The notes below the pieces were generated by a model. That model saw only the letters and a list, made by a program, of their open reading frames with translations. It was not told the origin of the DNA and did no database searches. A program made the translations under genes and the position numbers. Positions 57,658-64,000 of a stretch of DNA of 64,000 nucleotides are shown in pieces. Source of the DNA: Janthinobacterium tructae (lineage in GTDB: Bacteria > Pseudomonadota > Gammaproteobacteria > Burkholderiales > Burkholderiaceae_D); contig NZ_CP041185.1 in assembly GCF_006517255.1 (NCBI RefSeq), positions 5,332,001 through 5,396,000 of the forward strand, read 5' to 3'. Within the stretch, counting starts at the first letter, position 1. Each line of letters opens with the position of its first letter.

Positions 57658-58005
57658 ATGTTTGAGAATAAGCGTTTGATGAGTGTTGCAGCAGCCTTGC
57701 TGGTGTCCGTTTCTTCCACCGCCTTTGCGGCAGAGGTGCCGGCGTCGTTCGATGCCAAGAACTGCAAGGCCGACTATCCAAAAGCCTCGCTGATGAACGA
57801 AGAGCAGGGCACCGTGTCGATGTCCTTCCTGGTCAATGCCGATGGTAGCGTTGCCGATTCGAAACTCGACAAGAGCAGCGGCTTCAAGAACCTGGACAAG
57901 GCCGCCATCAAGGCCCTGGCCGCATGCAAGTTCAAGCCGGGCACCAAGGATGGCGCCGCAGCGCAAACCTGGACCAAGGTCGATTACGCCTGGAAGCTGG
58001 ACTGA
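57658..58005 (+). CDS. Exported TonB C-terminal-domain-like protein
   Basis: A 115-residue protein. Signal peptide about 1-23 (AFA|AEVP). The rest resembles the TonB C-terminal fold: CKADYPKASLMNEEQGTVSMSFLVNADGSVADSKLDKSSGFKNLD (split in the mature part), then AAIKALAACKFKPG and the final WTKVDYAWKLD. Unlike energy-transducing TonB it has no membrane anchor and no proline-rich spacer, so it would be a free periplasmic domain. ATG 57658 is preceded by GGGGA; the ATG at 57646 is less well placed. It lies 60 bp downstream of the chemoreceptor. Confidence 0.8.
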   Translation: MFENKRLMSVAAALLVSVSSTAFAAEVPASFDAKNCKADYPKASLMNEEQGTVSMSFLVNADGSVADSKLDKSSGFKNLDKAAIKALAACKFKPGTKDGAAAQTWTKVDYAWKLD

Positions 58006-58015
58006 TCCACCTGTC

Positions 58016-58080
58016 GCCGGGAGCGCGTCTCCCGGCATGGCCGACTCCGCTACGGGCGGCGCCTGCAAGGGTGCCGCCCG
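58016..58080 (+). terminator. Two hairpins after the TonB-domain gene
   Basis: GCCGGGAG pairs with CTCCCGGC (58016-58036), and CGGGCGGC (58053-58060) pairs with GCCGCCCG (58073-58080). Each stem is 8 bp and perfect. Only TTCTGTT follows the second, so termination efficiency is uncertain. Confidence 0.5.
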
Positions 58081-58173
58081 TTCTGTTATGTGCGCCAGCC
58101 AACGGCGCTGTCGCTGCCGATTCTGTTACCCTCGAAACATACCTTCGGGACATCCCATCACAAGAGGCTTACC

Positions 58174-58746
58174 ATGCAGCGCATCCTGACACTTTCCTCC
58201 CTGGCCGCCAGCGGCTTGCTGCTTTCCGCTTGCGCATCGCTGGGCACGCCTGCGGGCTTGCAGGCGGGGCAGACCGTGGCCGTCGTGAATAGCCTGAGCT
58301 GGGACAATCCCCTGACGGGCAAGCGCGACGGCGTGCGCACCAGCTGGCCCATCAAGGATGGCAAGATTGCCCCTGAGTATTTTCCCCTGGCGCAATTGAA
58401 GCAATGCGATGCGGACGGCAAGCCTTGCGCCTGGGGCGTGATGCGGGCGCAGCGCGGCGCGCCCACGCTGGCCTATGTGGACGGCGGGGTCGACCTGGCC
58501 GTGAGCGTATCGATCGACGTGGCGCGGCGCCAGGATGCGCGCCAGGGCGAGACGCAAACGGCGATGGCGATTCCGCAGGATGTGGCCGCACTGTCGGGCA
58601 AGCAGCGCGTGCAGCCCGGCTGGAAATTGAGGTATGGCAAGGTCGAGCAAGTCGAACTCGATTACGGCGTGCGCTATCAGGTGTGCGTGCAGCGCTACGA
58701 TGCCGCTGGCAAGGCCATCGACACCTGCGCGATTCCGTTTATTTGA
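58174..58746 (+). CDS. Putative lipoprotein, unknown function
   Basis: A 190-residue protein with a lipoprotein signal ending LLLSAC (lipidated Cys20). The mature part begins ASLGTPAGLQAG and contains no domain I recognise. It has an internal CDADGKPC pair, suggesting a periplasmic disulfide, and a late VCVQRYDAAGKAIDTC pair. The ATG at 58174 is preceded by AAGAGG at 6-nt spacing; the longer frame upstream lacks the signal. It is likely anchored in the outer membrane (residue after Cys is Ala). Confidence 0.75.
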   Translation: MQRILTLSSLAASGLLLSACASLGTPAGLQAGQTVAVVNSLSWDNPLTGKRDGVRTSWPIKDGKIAPEYFPLAQLKQCDADGKPCAWGVMRAQRGAPTLAYVDGGVDLAVSVSIDVARRQDARQGETQTAMAIPQDVAALSGKQRVQPGWKLRYGKVEQVELDYGVRYQVCVQRYDAAGKAIDTCAIPFI

Positions 58747-58889
58747 GGAAACCTGGCGCCTGGCCCGCTTGTGGCGGCTTTGCCACATCTCATGTTGCGG
58801 CGTGCTTCGGCGTGTAACAATCGGTAAAAGCGCAGCAAAGCCCGGCGTAATTTCTTATAGTACTGGTAGTACACATTAGGAGAATTACG

Positions 58890-59273
58890 ATGAAAACCCT
58901 GTTGGCAGTAATCTCGCTGGCCGCCTTGGGTGGCTGCGCCGTGGCGCCCCCCGGTCCCGCGTATTACGGTTCGCGCGCGCCGCAGGGAGCCTACAATCCT
59001 TATGAATGGCATACGGTCTCGTCCGAGCCGGTGCAGTCGGGCCGCGGGATGAGCGCACCGCGCGTGGAATACACGAATGAACCCGTCTACGTGCAGCAGC
59101 AACCAGTGTATGTGCAGCAACCTGTGTATGTGCCGGCGCCCGTGTACGCGCCACAACCGTATTATTACAATCCACCCGTATCGATCGGGCTGGACTTCAT
59201 GTTTGGTTTTGGACGCTACGGTGGACACCGCGGTGGCTGGGGCGGGCATGGACGCTACCACGGCCACCGCTAA
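58890..59273 (+). CDS. Small lipoprotein with PVYVQQ repeats
   Basis: A 127-residue protein. Lipoprotein signal with LGGC (Cys16). The middle is a low-complexity Tyr/Pro/Val/Gln run, with EPVYVQQQ, PVYVQQ, PVYVPA and PVYAPQ repeated with a 6-8 residue period (about residues 68-95). The C-terminal part is Gly/His/Arg-rich (GRYGGHRGGWGGHGRYHGHR), potentially metal-binding through four His. No function is recognised; such repeat lipoproteins are common in Burkholderiales envelopes. AGGAG at 7-nt spacing supports the ATG. A large hairpin lies 20 bp downstream. Confidence 0.72.
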   Translation: MKTLLAVISLAALGGCAVAPPGPAYYGSRAPQGAYNPYEWHTVSSEPVQSGRGMSAPRVEYTNEPVYVQQQPVYVQQPVYVPAPVYAPQPYYYNPPVSIGLDFMFGFGRYGGHRGGWGGHGRYHGHR

Positions 59274-59293
59274 TCTATTGCGCTTGCATGCAG

Positions 59294-59330
59294 GACATAG
59301 CCGGACAAGCGTTGCTTGCCCGGCTATGTC
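59294..59330. terminator. Hairpin between convergent genes
   Basis: GACATAGCCGG (59294-59304) pairs with CCGGCTATGTC (59320-59330), and inside it CAAGC pairs with GCTTG around a GTT loop. It is followed by ATTTTA on the plus strand. It lies between the 58890 lipoprotein and the convergent 38-residue ORF and probably ends both. Confidence 0.7.
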
Positions 59331-59336
59331 ATTTTA

Positions 59337-59453
59337 CTAGTGGAAATATACCGAATTCTGGTGTAGCACATCCGCCGAGCACAGGATGTACATTGCCGCC
59401 GCTGCCAGACCTATTTGCAAGGCGCCAAAGCTGATCGGGATGAGGCGGGACAT
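59337..59453 (-). CDS. Small membrane protein, 38 residues
   Basis: A short ORF on the minus strand, beginning MSRLIPISFGALQIGLAAAA and ending MYILCSADVLHQNSVYFH. The central residues 5-25 are hydrophobic and could form one transmembrane helix. A good Shine-Dalgarno (AGGAG, 6-nt spacing) precedes the ATG at 59453, and a hairpin terminator follows its stop. Small membrane proteins of this size are often missed by annotation. I do not recognise the family; function unknown. Confidence 0.6.
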   Translation of the reverse strand: MSRLIPISFGALQIGLAAAAMYILCSADVLHQNSVYFH

Positions 59454-59600
59454 GTCGTACTCCTGAGTAGTGAGGAATGTGTGGTCAGGCTTTCATCATA
59501 GGTTGAATTGATGCTCTCGGGCATCGGATGAATGTCCGCCGCGATGTAGGACAACACCTCGTGCCTGGCACCCCGCCTCGCTTTCCCGCCTGAGGATTAC

Positions 59601-60050
59601 TTAGCGGTTTTTCCAGCGCACCACGGGCGCTTCCGGCGCCGTGTCCGGCACGTTCGAGATCGTCAGCCAGTGCGTCAGGCGTTCCGGATGCTTGAGATTG
59701 ATGCCCATGCCATCGATGATGCCGACCTGTTCCAGCATGCGCGCATCGATCTTCGCCTTTGACACGGTGGGTGCGCCCATGACCATGCGGTCATACGCCT
59801 TGCGCGCCTTGTGCTCCCACTTGTGCAGATTGCTTTCGTCGAAGCGGTTCGCTTCGAAATACACGGTCAGGGTGCCATCGAGGTTGCCGAAGCCGACGAT
59901 CCCCGCGCCCTTGCGTATGGTGGTGGTGTTGTCGAGGTCAAATTCCGCAGTGGGCACGAAAATGCCGGCGCGGCCATCGATGTCGGGACGTCCCACGGGC
60001 GTATCCTTGCCGTAGGAGCTGGTTTCGGTAATGGGTTTCTCTGCAGACAT
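59601..60050 (-). CDS. Conserved-looking protein of unknown function
   Basis: A 149-residue soluble protein starting MSAEKPITETSSYGKDTPVG. No signal peptide or membrane segment is seen. Composition is ordinary, with segments such as GRAGIFVPTAEFDLDN, GFGNLDGTLTVYFEANRFD and DARMLEQVGIIDGMGINLKHP. I cannot assign a domain. ATG 60050 is chosen over the longer frame (60173), whose extra part is Pro/Arg-rich and looks noncoding. It is transcribed toward the 38-residue ORF. Confidence 0.65.
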   Translation of the reverse strand: MSAEKPITETSSYGKDTPVGRPDIDGRAGIFVPTAEFDLDNTTTIRKGAGIVGFGNLDGTLTVYFEANRFDESNLHKWEHKARKAYDRMVMGAPTVSKAKIDARMLEQVGIIDGMGINLKHPERLTHWLTISNVPDTAPEAPVVRWKNR

Positions 60051-60253
60051 GGTGCGTGTGTGGTGGCCGTACCGGGAGCGCGATCGGGCCCGGCAGCGCC
60101 AGTCATCCTGTTCAAAAAATGCGTGCTGATAATCAGGGCGGGGTAGGGGCCCTGGCGGTGCGATGCTTGGCATTGCTTGATGCCCCGCTATTGTAGCGCC
60201 AATTTAATTCTTCCTTGCAACATTTCCTGAAGTAATGCACCCGTTTGCCCATG

Positions 60254-60285
60254 AAAAAGCCGCCCGGCCAAGTGGCGGAGCGGCT
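60254..60285 (-). terminator. Rho-independent terminator of the PEP-CTERM gene
   Basis: On the minus strand, AGCCGC and GCGGCT form a 6-bp stem, with internal TCCGCC...GGCCGG elements in the loop, and TTTTTC follows. It lies 20 bp past the stop of the PEP-CTERM gene. Confidence 0.7.
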
Positions 60286-60305
60286 GTTGCGCAACGACCC
60301 TGGAT

Positions 60306-60965
60306 TCAGGCGGCAGTCTTGCGGCGTGCCATGAAACCCAGCAAGCCCAGGCCCAGCAGCATCATGGCGTAGCTTTCCGGTTCCGGCACGGCAGTCGTCA
60401 CCGAGACATTGTCCAGATAGGAGCCATAGCTCGGTGCGGAGACCGGGCCGATCGATTCGAAGCGCAGCAGGGTGGACGAACCGAGCGCGGACACGTTCTG
60501 GCTGTAGGTTTGCCACACGCCGCTCGTGGTGCCGATCAGGGCCGTTGGCGTGAGCAGAGTGGAACCCCAGTAGACATTCATCAGGCTGCTCGCACCGCCT
60601 GGCGTATCCGGGCGGCCCGAATAGGCAAACGACAGCGCATACGTGCCGCCGGCCGTGGTGGCGATCGATTGCGATACTGAGGTCAGGCTCGCGGCGTTGA
60701 GTTCCAGGTATTGCGTACCGGCGGCGGCGACGGGGTTGAAGCCGCCTTGGCCGCCTTGCGTGGCGCCTTTCTGGATTTCAAAGGCCGAGTTGCCGCTGGC
60801 TGACGAGGTCCAGCCTGTCACGCTGCTGAGCGCAGCCCAGGATGAGGAGATGACATTGTTTTCAAAACTGCCATTGACCACCAGTTCGGTCGCGGCGTTG
60901 GCTGTGCCAGCGGTGGCCAGGGCGGCCAATGCGGCAATCTTCAGGAGGGTGGCTGGCATTTTCAT
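60306..60965 (-). CDS. PEP-CTERM sorting-signal protein
   Basis: A 219-residue exported protein. Signal peptide about 1-24 (ANA|AT). The mature domain begins ELVVNGSFE with a later VTGWTSS and YLELNAAS, a jelly-roll/DUF642-like pattern often found on PEP-CTERM proteins, probably carbohydrate- or matrix-binding. The C-terminus is a complete sorting signal: VPEPESYAM, a hydrophobic helix (LLGLGLLGF) and basic ARRK. Exosortase EpsH/XrtB-type enzymes cut at this motif and the proteins are linked to exopolysaccharide. No exosortase gene is in the window. GGAACACC precedes the ATG. Confidence 0.9.
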   Translation of the reverse strand: MKMPATLLKIAALAALATAGTANAATELVVNGSFENNVISSSWAALSSVTGWTSSASGNSAFEIQKGATQGGQGGFNPVAAAGTQYLELNAASLTSVSQSIATTAGGTYALSFAYSGRPDTPGGASSLMNVYWGSTLLTPTALIGTTSGVWQTYSQNVSALGSSTLLRFESIGPVSAPSYGSYLDNVSVTTAVPEPESYAMMLLGLGLLGFMARRKTAA

Positions 60966-61294
60966 GGTGTTCCAATTTAGTTGATTGTAGGATAATTCAA
61001 TTTCTTAAATGACATTTAAATGATATCACCAAAACTCACACCAAACACCAGGGCCGACTAAAATATTTGCAATTGTGAAATTATTGGTGTCTGTATTGCA
61101 ATTAATTTCCATGGTGAAGCAATTGCTGCCGCGATGTAAGGCGAGCGCGACTACTAACCTTCTTGCATGGCAGTATTTTTGTAACATTCGGGCGTAAAAA
61201 AACCTGCATCGTAACAACAACGATGCAGGTTTTTTTGAGGGTATGTGCGGCTGCGGCAGCATATTGATTCGATAGGCACTGCCGCATGCAGCGC
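60966..61294. other. Intergenic region between PEP-CTERM and FecA-like genes
   Basis: About 329 bp, AT-rich near 60970-61100. It holds the presumed minus-strand promoter of the PEP-CTERM gene (not resolved) and the terminator at 61196. I looked for a sigma-54 site (TGGCAC-N5-TTGC), since some PEP-CTERM genes use one, and saw none. Confidence 0.55.
61196..61236. terminator. Bidirectional terminator downstream of the FecA-like gene
   Basis: An A run, AACCTGCATCGT (61201-61212), a loop, ACGATGCAGGTT (61220-61231), and a T run. The 12-bp stem is perfect and flanked by A and T tracts, so it works on both strands. It mainly ends the FecA-like gene (stop at 61295). Confidence 0.9.
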
Positions 61295-63409
61295 TCAGAA
61301 CGCCAGGCGGCCCTGCAGATAGACCATGCGCGGTGCGCCCACCAGCTTGCCCAGGTTGCCGTCCGAAGTGCGCGTGAAGTAGCGCTTGTCGGCGAGGTTG
61401 TTGACGCCGGCGACCAGCTCCAGGCCCTTCTGGCCCGGCACTTTCCATTTTACTTGCGTGTTCCAGGTGCGAAAGCCGGGGATGACGCCCAGATTGCCGG
61501 CCGGGTTTTCCACCACGGTGTTGGCCTCGTCGGCGAACTGGCGGCTCTGGTGGCTGCTCGACAAATCGAAGCCCCAGGCGCCCAGCTGGTAGTGGGCGCC
61601 GACGGTGTCCGTGGTGCGCGAATAGAAGGGTACGTCATTGCCCGCGTTCGCGCCATCCTGCAAGGTCGCCTTGGTGTAAGTGTAGGTGGCGTAGGCGTTC
61701 AAGCCGGCCAGCGGGCCGGATTGGTCGAAATGGTAATCGACGGCCGTTTCCAGGCCCCGGTGATGCGTGGCGCCCACGTTGTAGAAGACGACGTTCTCGC
61801 CGCTGCCGACGGACTGGATCTGGTTGTCGAACTTGATGTTGAACAAGGTCGCCTCGGCCGACAACTGGCCGCTCTTCCAGCGCGCGCCCAGCTCGGCTGT
61901 TTTCGCCAGTTCCGGCTGCAGCGGATTCTTGCTCGATTGCGCATTGAGCTGCGTGTTTTGCACGGCGCCAAACGAGCTGTTGTAGTTGCCGAACAGGGTC
62001 ACGTTGTTGCTCAGCAAGTAGGCCACGTTCAGCGAGGGCAGGGCCTTGTTATTGAGCAATTCGATCTTCTGGTCGACCGGCAAGTGGTTGTAGCGTTCCG
62101 TCTTGATATGCTCGTAGCGCACGCCCGGCGTGATGCGCCAGGCATCGATGGCGATCTTGTCGTCGATATACACGGCTTGCGCATCGGTGGCATTGTTGGC
62201 GAAGCGCGTCGGCTTTTGTTGCACGCCGCTGGCGATGAGCACGTTGTAGATGGTTTCGTCGGCCCGCTCGGCCAGGTAGCGGTAGCCGACGGTGACGTCC
62301 TGCGAAACCTTGCCGGTGGTAAAACGCTGCGTGTAGCGGGGCTCGATGGCGGTCGTTTCATAGTTGCGCGGCTGGTGGCCCAGGTTTTTTCCGCTGATCA
62401 GTGTGCTTTCGCGCGAGCTCTTGTTGTAATAGGCGCGCACCTCGAATTCCTGCGTGCCGGACAGGGCATTCAGGTAACCGATGTCGAAGGCCTTGCGCTC
62501 GCCGCTCCAGAAGTCGGTGGGGCGCGTGTTCTGGAACGGGTCCGCCTTGTACTGGGCTGCCGTCAGGCCACCCGGCGTGCGCGACGTCACGTCGTAGTAG
62601 GACAGCTTGCCGTAGACCTCGGCCGTGGGACTCAGGTCGTAGCGAAATTTCAGGGCGAAGTCGTTGACCTTCTCGTCGCTGCCGACGCGCCAGTCGCTGC
62701 CGCGGATGCCCGAGTACAGCAACGCCAGGCCCAGGCCGCTGTCGAGTTGGGTGCCTGCAAAGACGCTGGCCTGCGTATTGTGGCCCACTTCGCTGTAAGA
62801 GTTGTAGCGCACGCTGGCGTCGCCCGTGATGCCTGGCGTGGTGGGCACGCGGCGCGTCTTGAAGTTGATGATGCCGCCCACGTTTTGCGGACCGAAGCGC
62901 ACGGCGCCGCCGCCGCGCACCACATCGACCGTCTCGACATTGGCCAGGCTGACGGGCGCGAACGACAGTTGCGGCTGGCCATACGGCGCCACCGACATCG
63001 GGATGCCGTCGAGCAACACCGTGCTGCGCGGCGAATAGCGTCCGGCCAGGCCGCGCACGCCGATGTTCAGGGCGATGGCGCTGCCGGCGCTGCCCGAGTT
63101 GTCGCTGATCTGCACGCCAGGAATACGGCGCATCACATCGCTGAGGCTGGTCGCGCCCGAGTTGTCGATATCGTCCTTTTGCACCACCGTGCGCGCGCCC
63201 GCGAAATTCTTCGTGCTGGCGGCCATGCTGGTGCCCAGCAGGTTGCTGCTGACCTGAATCGATTCCAGGATGGGGCCGGCGTTATCGGCTGTGCTGGCCG
63301 TATTGGCTTCCTGTGCCTGCGCGGCAAGGGAAGTGCCCAGGCAGGCGAGGGCGATGGCCAGGGCGCAGGGGCGCAGCGAAAACGGCAGTGTGGAAAGTGT
63401 GGCGGCCAT
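61295..63409 (-). CDS. FecA-like TonB-dependent siderophore receptor
   Basis: A 704-residue TBDR of the Fe(III) dicitrate/siderophore type. Signal peptide about 1-32 (AQA|QE). The plug has LSDVMRRIPGVQISDNSG, GVRGLAGRYSPRSTVLLDGIP and the FecA-like APYGQPQLSFAPVSLANVET, then VDVVRGGGAVRFGPQNVGG. The barrel ends VYLQGRLAF. There is no N-terminal signalling (STN) domain, so unlike E. coli FecA it should not relay to a FecI/FecR system, and none is present here. GGAG at 4 nt supports ATG 63409. A Fur box overlaps its promoter, so iron-repressed expression is likely. The exact siderophore is unknown. Confidence 0.9.
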   Translation of the reverse strand: MAATLSTLPFSLRPCALAIALACLGTSLAAQAQEANTASTADNAGPILESIQVSSNLLGTSMAASTKNFAGARTVVQKDDIDNSGATSLSDVMRRIPGVQISDNSGSAGSAIALNIGVRGLAGRYSPRSTVLLDGIPMSVAPYGQPQLSFAPVSLANVETVDVVRGGGAVRFGPQNVGGIINFKTRRVPTTPGITGDASVRYNSYSEVGHNTQASVFAGTQLDSGLGLALLYSGIRGSDWRVGSDEKVNDFALKFRYDLSPTAEVYGKLSYYDVTSRTPGGLTAAQYKADPFQNTRPTDFWSGERKAFDIGYLNALSGTQEFEVRAYYNKSSRESTLISGKNLGHQPRNYETTAIEPRYTQRFTTGKVSQDVTVGYRYLAERADETIYNVLIASGVQQKPTRFANNATDAQAVYIDDKIAIDAWRITPGVRYEHIKTERYNHLPVDQKIELLNNKALPSLNVAYLLSNNVTLFGNYNSSFGAVQNTQLNAQSSKNPLQPELAKTAELGARWKSGQLSAEATLFNIKFDNQIQSVGSGENVVFYNVGATHHRGLETAVDYHFDQSGPLAGLNAYATYTYTKATLQDGANAGNDVPFYSRTTDTVGAHYQLGAWGFDLSSSHQSRQFADEANTVVENPAGNLGVIPGFRTWNTQVKWKVPGQKGLELVAGVNNLADKRYFTRTSDGNLGKLVGAPRMVYLQGRLAF

Positions 63410-63497
63410 GCATGGATCTCCGTAGTGACAATGTTTGCGCGGGCAAGCAGGCGGCGCGACAACAGCGTGGCGTGGACATCCGGCGCAAGGGGATAAG

Positions 63498-63527
63498 AAT
63501 GATAATGATTCTCATTTTATCCGTCAA
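63498..63527 (-). promoter_or_regulatory. Fur-box promoter of the FecA-like gene
   Basis: On the minus strand, -35 TTGACG (63527-63522) and -10 TATCAT (63504-63499) are 17 bp apart. Between and over the -10 lies AATGAGAATCATTATCATT (63516-63498), matching the 19-bp Fur consensus closely (GATAATGATAATCATTATC type). Iron-loaded Fur bound here would block RNA polymerase. The ATG is 90 bp downstream. Confidence 0.88.
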
Positions 63528-63696
63528 TTGCGCAAACTGCGTAGGGCTGGCTTTCTCCGCGCGGGGTGGGGAAGTGTTGCTGGCGCGGTACAGCGGGGCG
63601 CCTGGATTGCTGCTTGGCAGCATTGCTGGGGTGCGACGGCATTACGCGCGCTTCTTGTATACTGCCGTTTTTGCAGCCGTCAGACGTGAAGGTACA

Positions 63697-64000
63697 ATGA
63701 GCCAGACAACTGAAACGACACCAGGCAGTTCCTCCTCGGAACGCCGCCAGGGCGACCAGCCGGCAAGTGCTGCGCGCAAACTCAATCTGCTGGTGGTCGA
63801 CGACAACCAGGAAGTGGGCGAATCGCTGGCCATGCTGCTCGAAGCGCTGGGCCACCACGCGGTGGTGGTGCGCAACTGGCAGATGGCCGTCGAGCAAGTC
63901 AAGCTGTGCGTGCCCGACGCCGTCTACCTCGACATCGAAATGCCCGGCATCAGCGGCATCGAAATCGGCCGCCGCCTGCACCACAATCCCGAGACGGCCA
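63697..64000 (+). CDS. Response regulator receiver protein, 5' part (runs off window end)
   Basis: Only 101 codons are in the window. A Ser/Gln-rich N-terminal tail of about 28 residues precedes a receiver domain: LNLLVVDDNQEVGESLAML with the acidic pair Asp35-Asp36, and VYLDIEMPGISGIEI with phospho-acceptor Asp79. GAAGG at 5 nt before the ATG supports the start. The output domain is beyond the window, so it could be a stand-alone CheY-like protein or part of a longer regulator. Confidence 0.85.
   Translation, partial: MSQTTETTPGSSSSERRQGDQPASAARKLNLLVVDDNQEVGESLAMLLEALGHHAVVVRNWQMAVEQVKLCVPDAVYLDIEMPGISGIEIGRRLHHNPETA

Overview
The window looks like chromosomal DNA of a GC-rich betaproteobacterium, most probably an Oxalobacteraceae member close to Janthinobacterium, Duganella or Massilia. 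This rests on conserved blocks (glnE - yhdP - nitrilase - tldD - aroG; scpB - rluB - rimP - nusA - infB - rbfA - truB - typA), several large TonB-dependent receptors (TBDRs) of the RVEVTGSxIKR type, a PEP-CTERM protein and a chemoreceptor with a CheR-docking tail. No rRNA, tRNA, CRISPR array, prophage or insertion sequence was found.

Layout. 1-4.6 kb: the 5' part of an FAD-dependent oxidoreductase (minus) and a TBDR (plus). 4.6-8.7 kb: rsmE (minus), then tkt and gap (plus). 8.7-12.8 kb: a DUF1275 membrane protein, a periplasmic Cache protein and glnE, all minus. 13.0-19.6 kb: yhdP, a nitrilase-family amidase and tldD, an apparent operon. 19.8-33.0 kb: four minus-strand TBDRs forming two paralogue pairs, interrupted by plus-strand aroG. 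33.6-39.3 kb: a four-gene peptide-type ABC importer diverging from the last TBDR. 39.3-41.7 kb: a DedA-rhodanese fusion and glk. 42.0-55.3 kb: the scpB-rluB and rimP-nusA-infB-rbfA-truB translation/transcription cluster, then typA, dusA and a coupled unknown gene. 55.8-64 kb: a chemoreceptor, a TonB C-terminal-domain protein, two lipoproteins, an untracked 38-residue membrane protein, an unknown protein, a PEP-CTERM protein, a FecA-like receptor under a Fur-type promoter, and the start of a response regulator.

The most striking regulatory structure precedes aroG (DAHP synthase). A near-consensus promoter (22891-22920) is followed by an untracked 22-codon ORF (22946-23014) crowded with Phe and Tyr codons. 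Then come complementary segments that could form mutually exclusive hairpins, and a strong intrinsic terminator (23060-23090) ends 40 nt before aroG. This has the architecture of a ribosome-mediated transcription attenuator for aromatic amino acid synthesis. Other regulatory candidates are a structured leader with a short terminator upstream of rimP-nusA-infB, a HexR-like palindrome upstream of glk, a Fur box inside the fecA-like promoter, and a hairpin leader upstream of the chemoreceptor.

Many long antisense ORFs here are codon-bias shadows of the genes listed and were left out.
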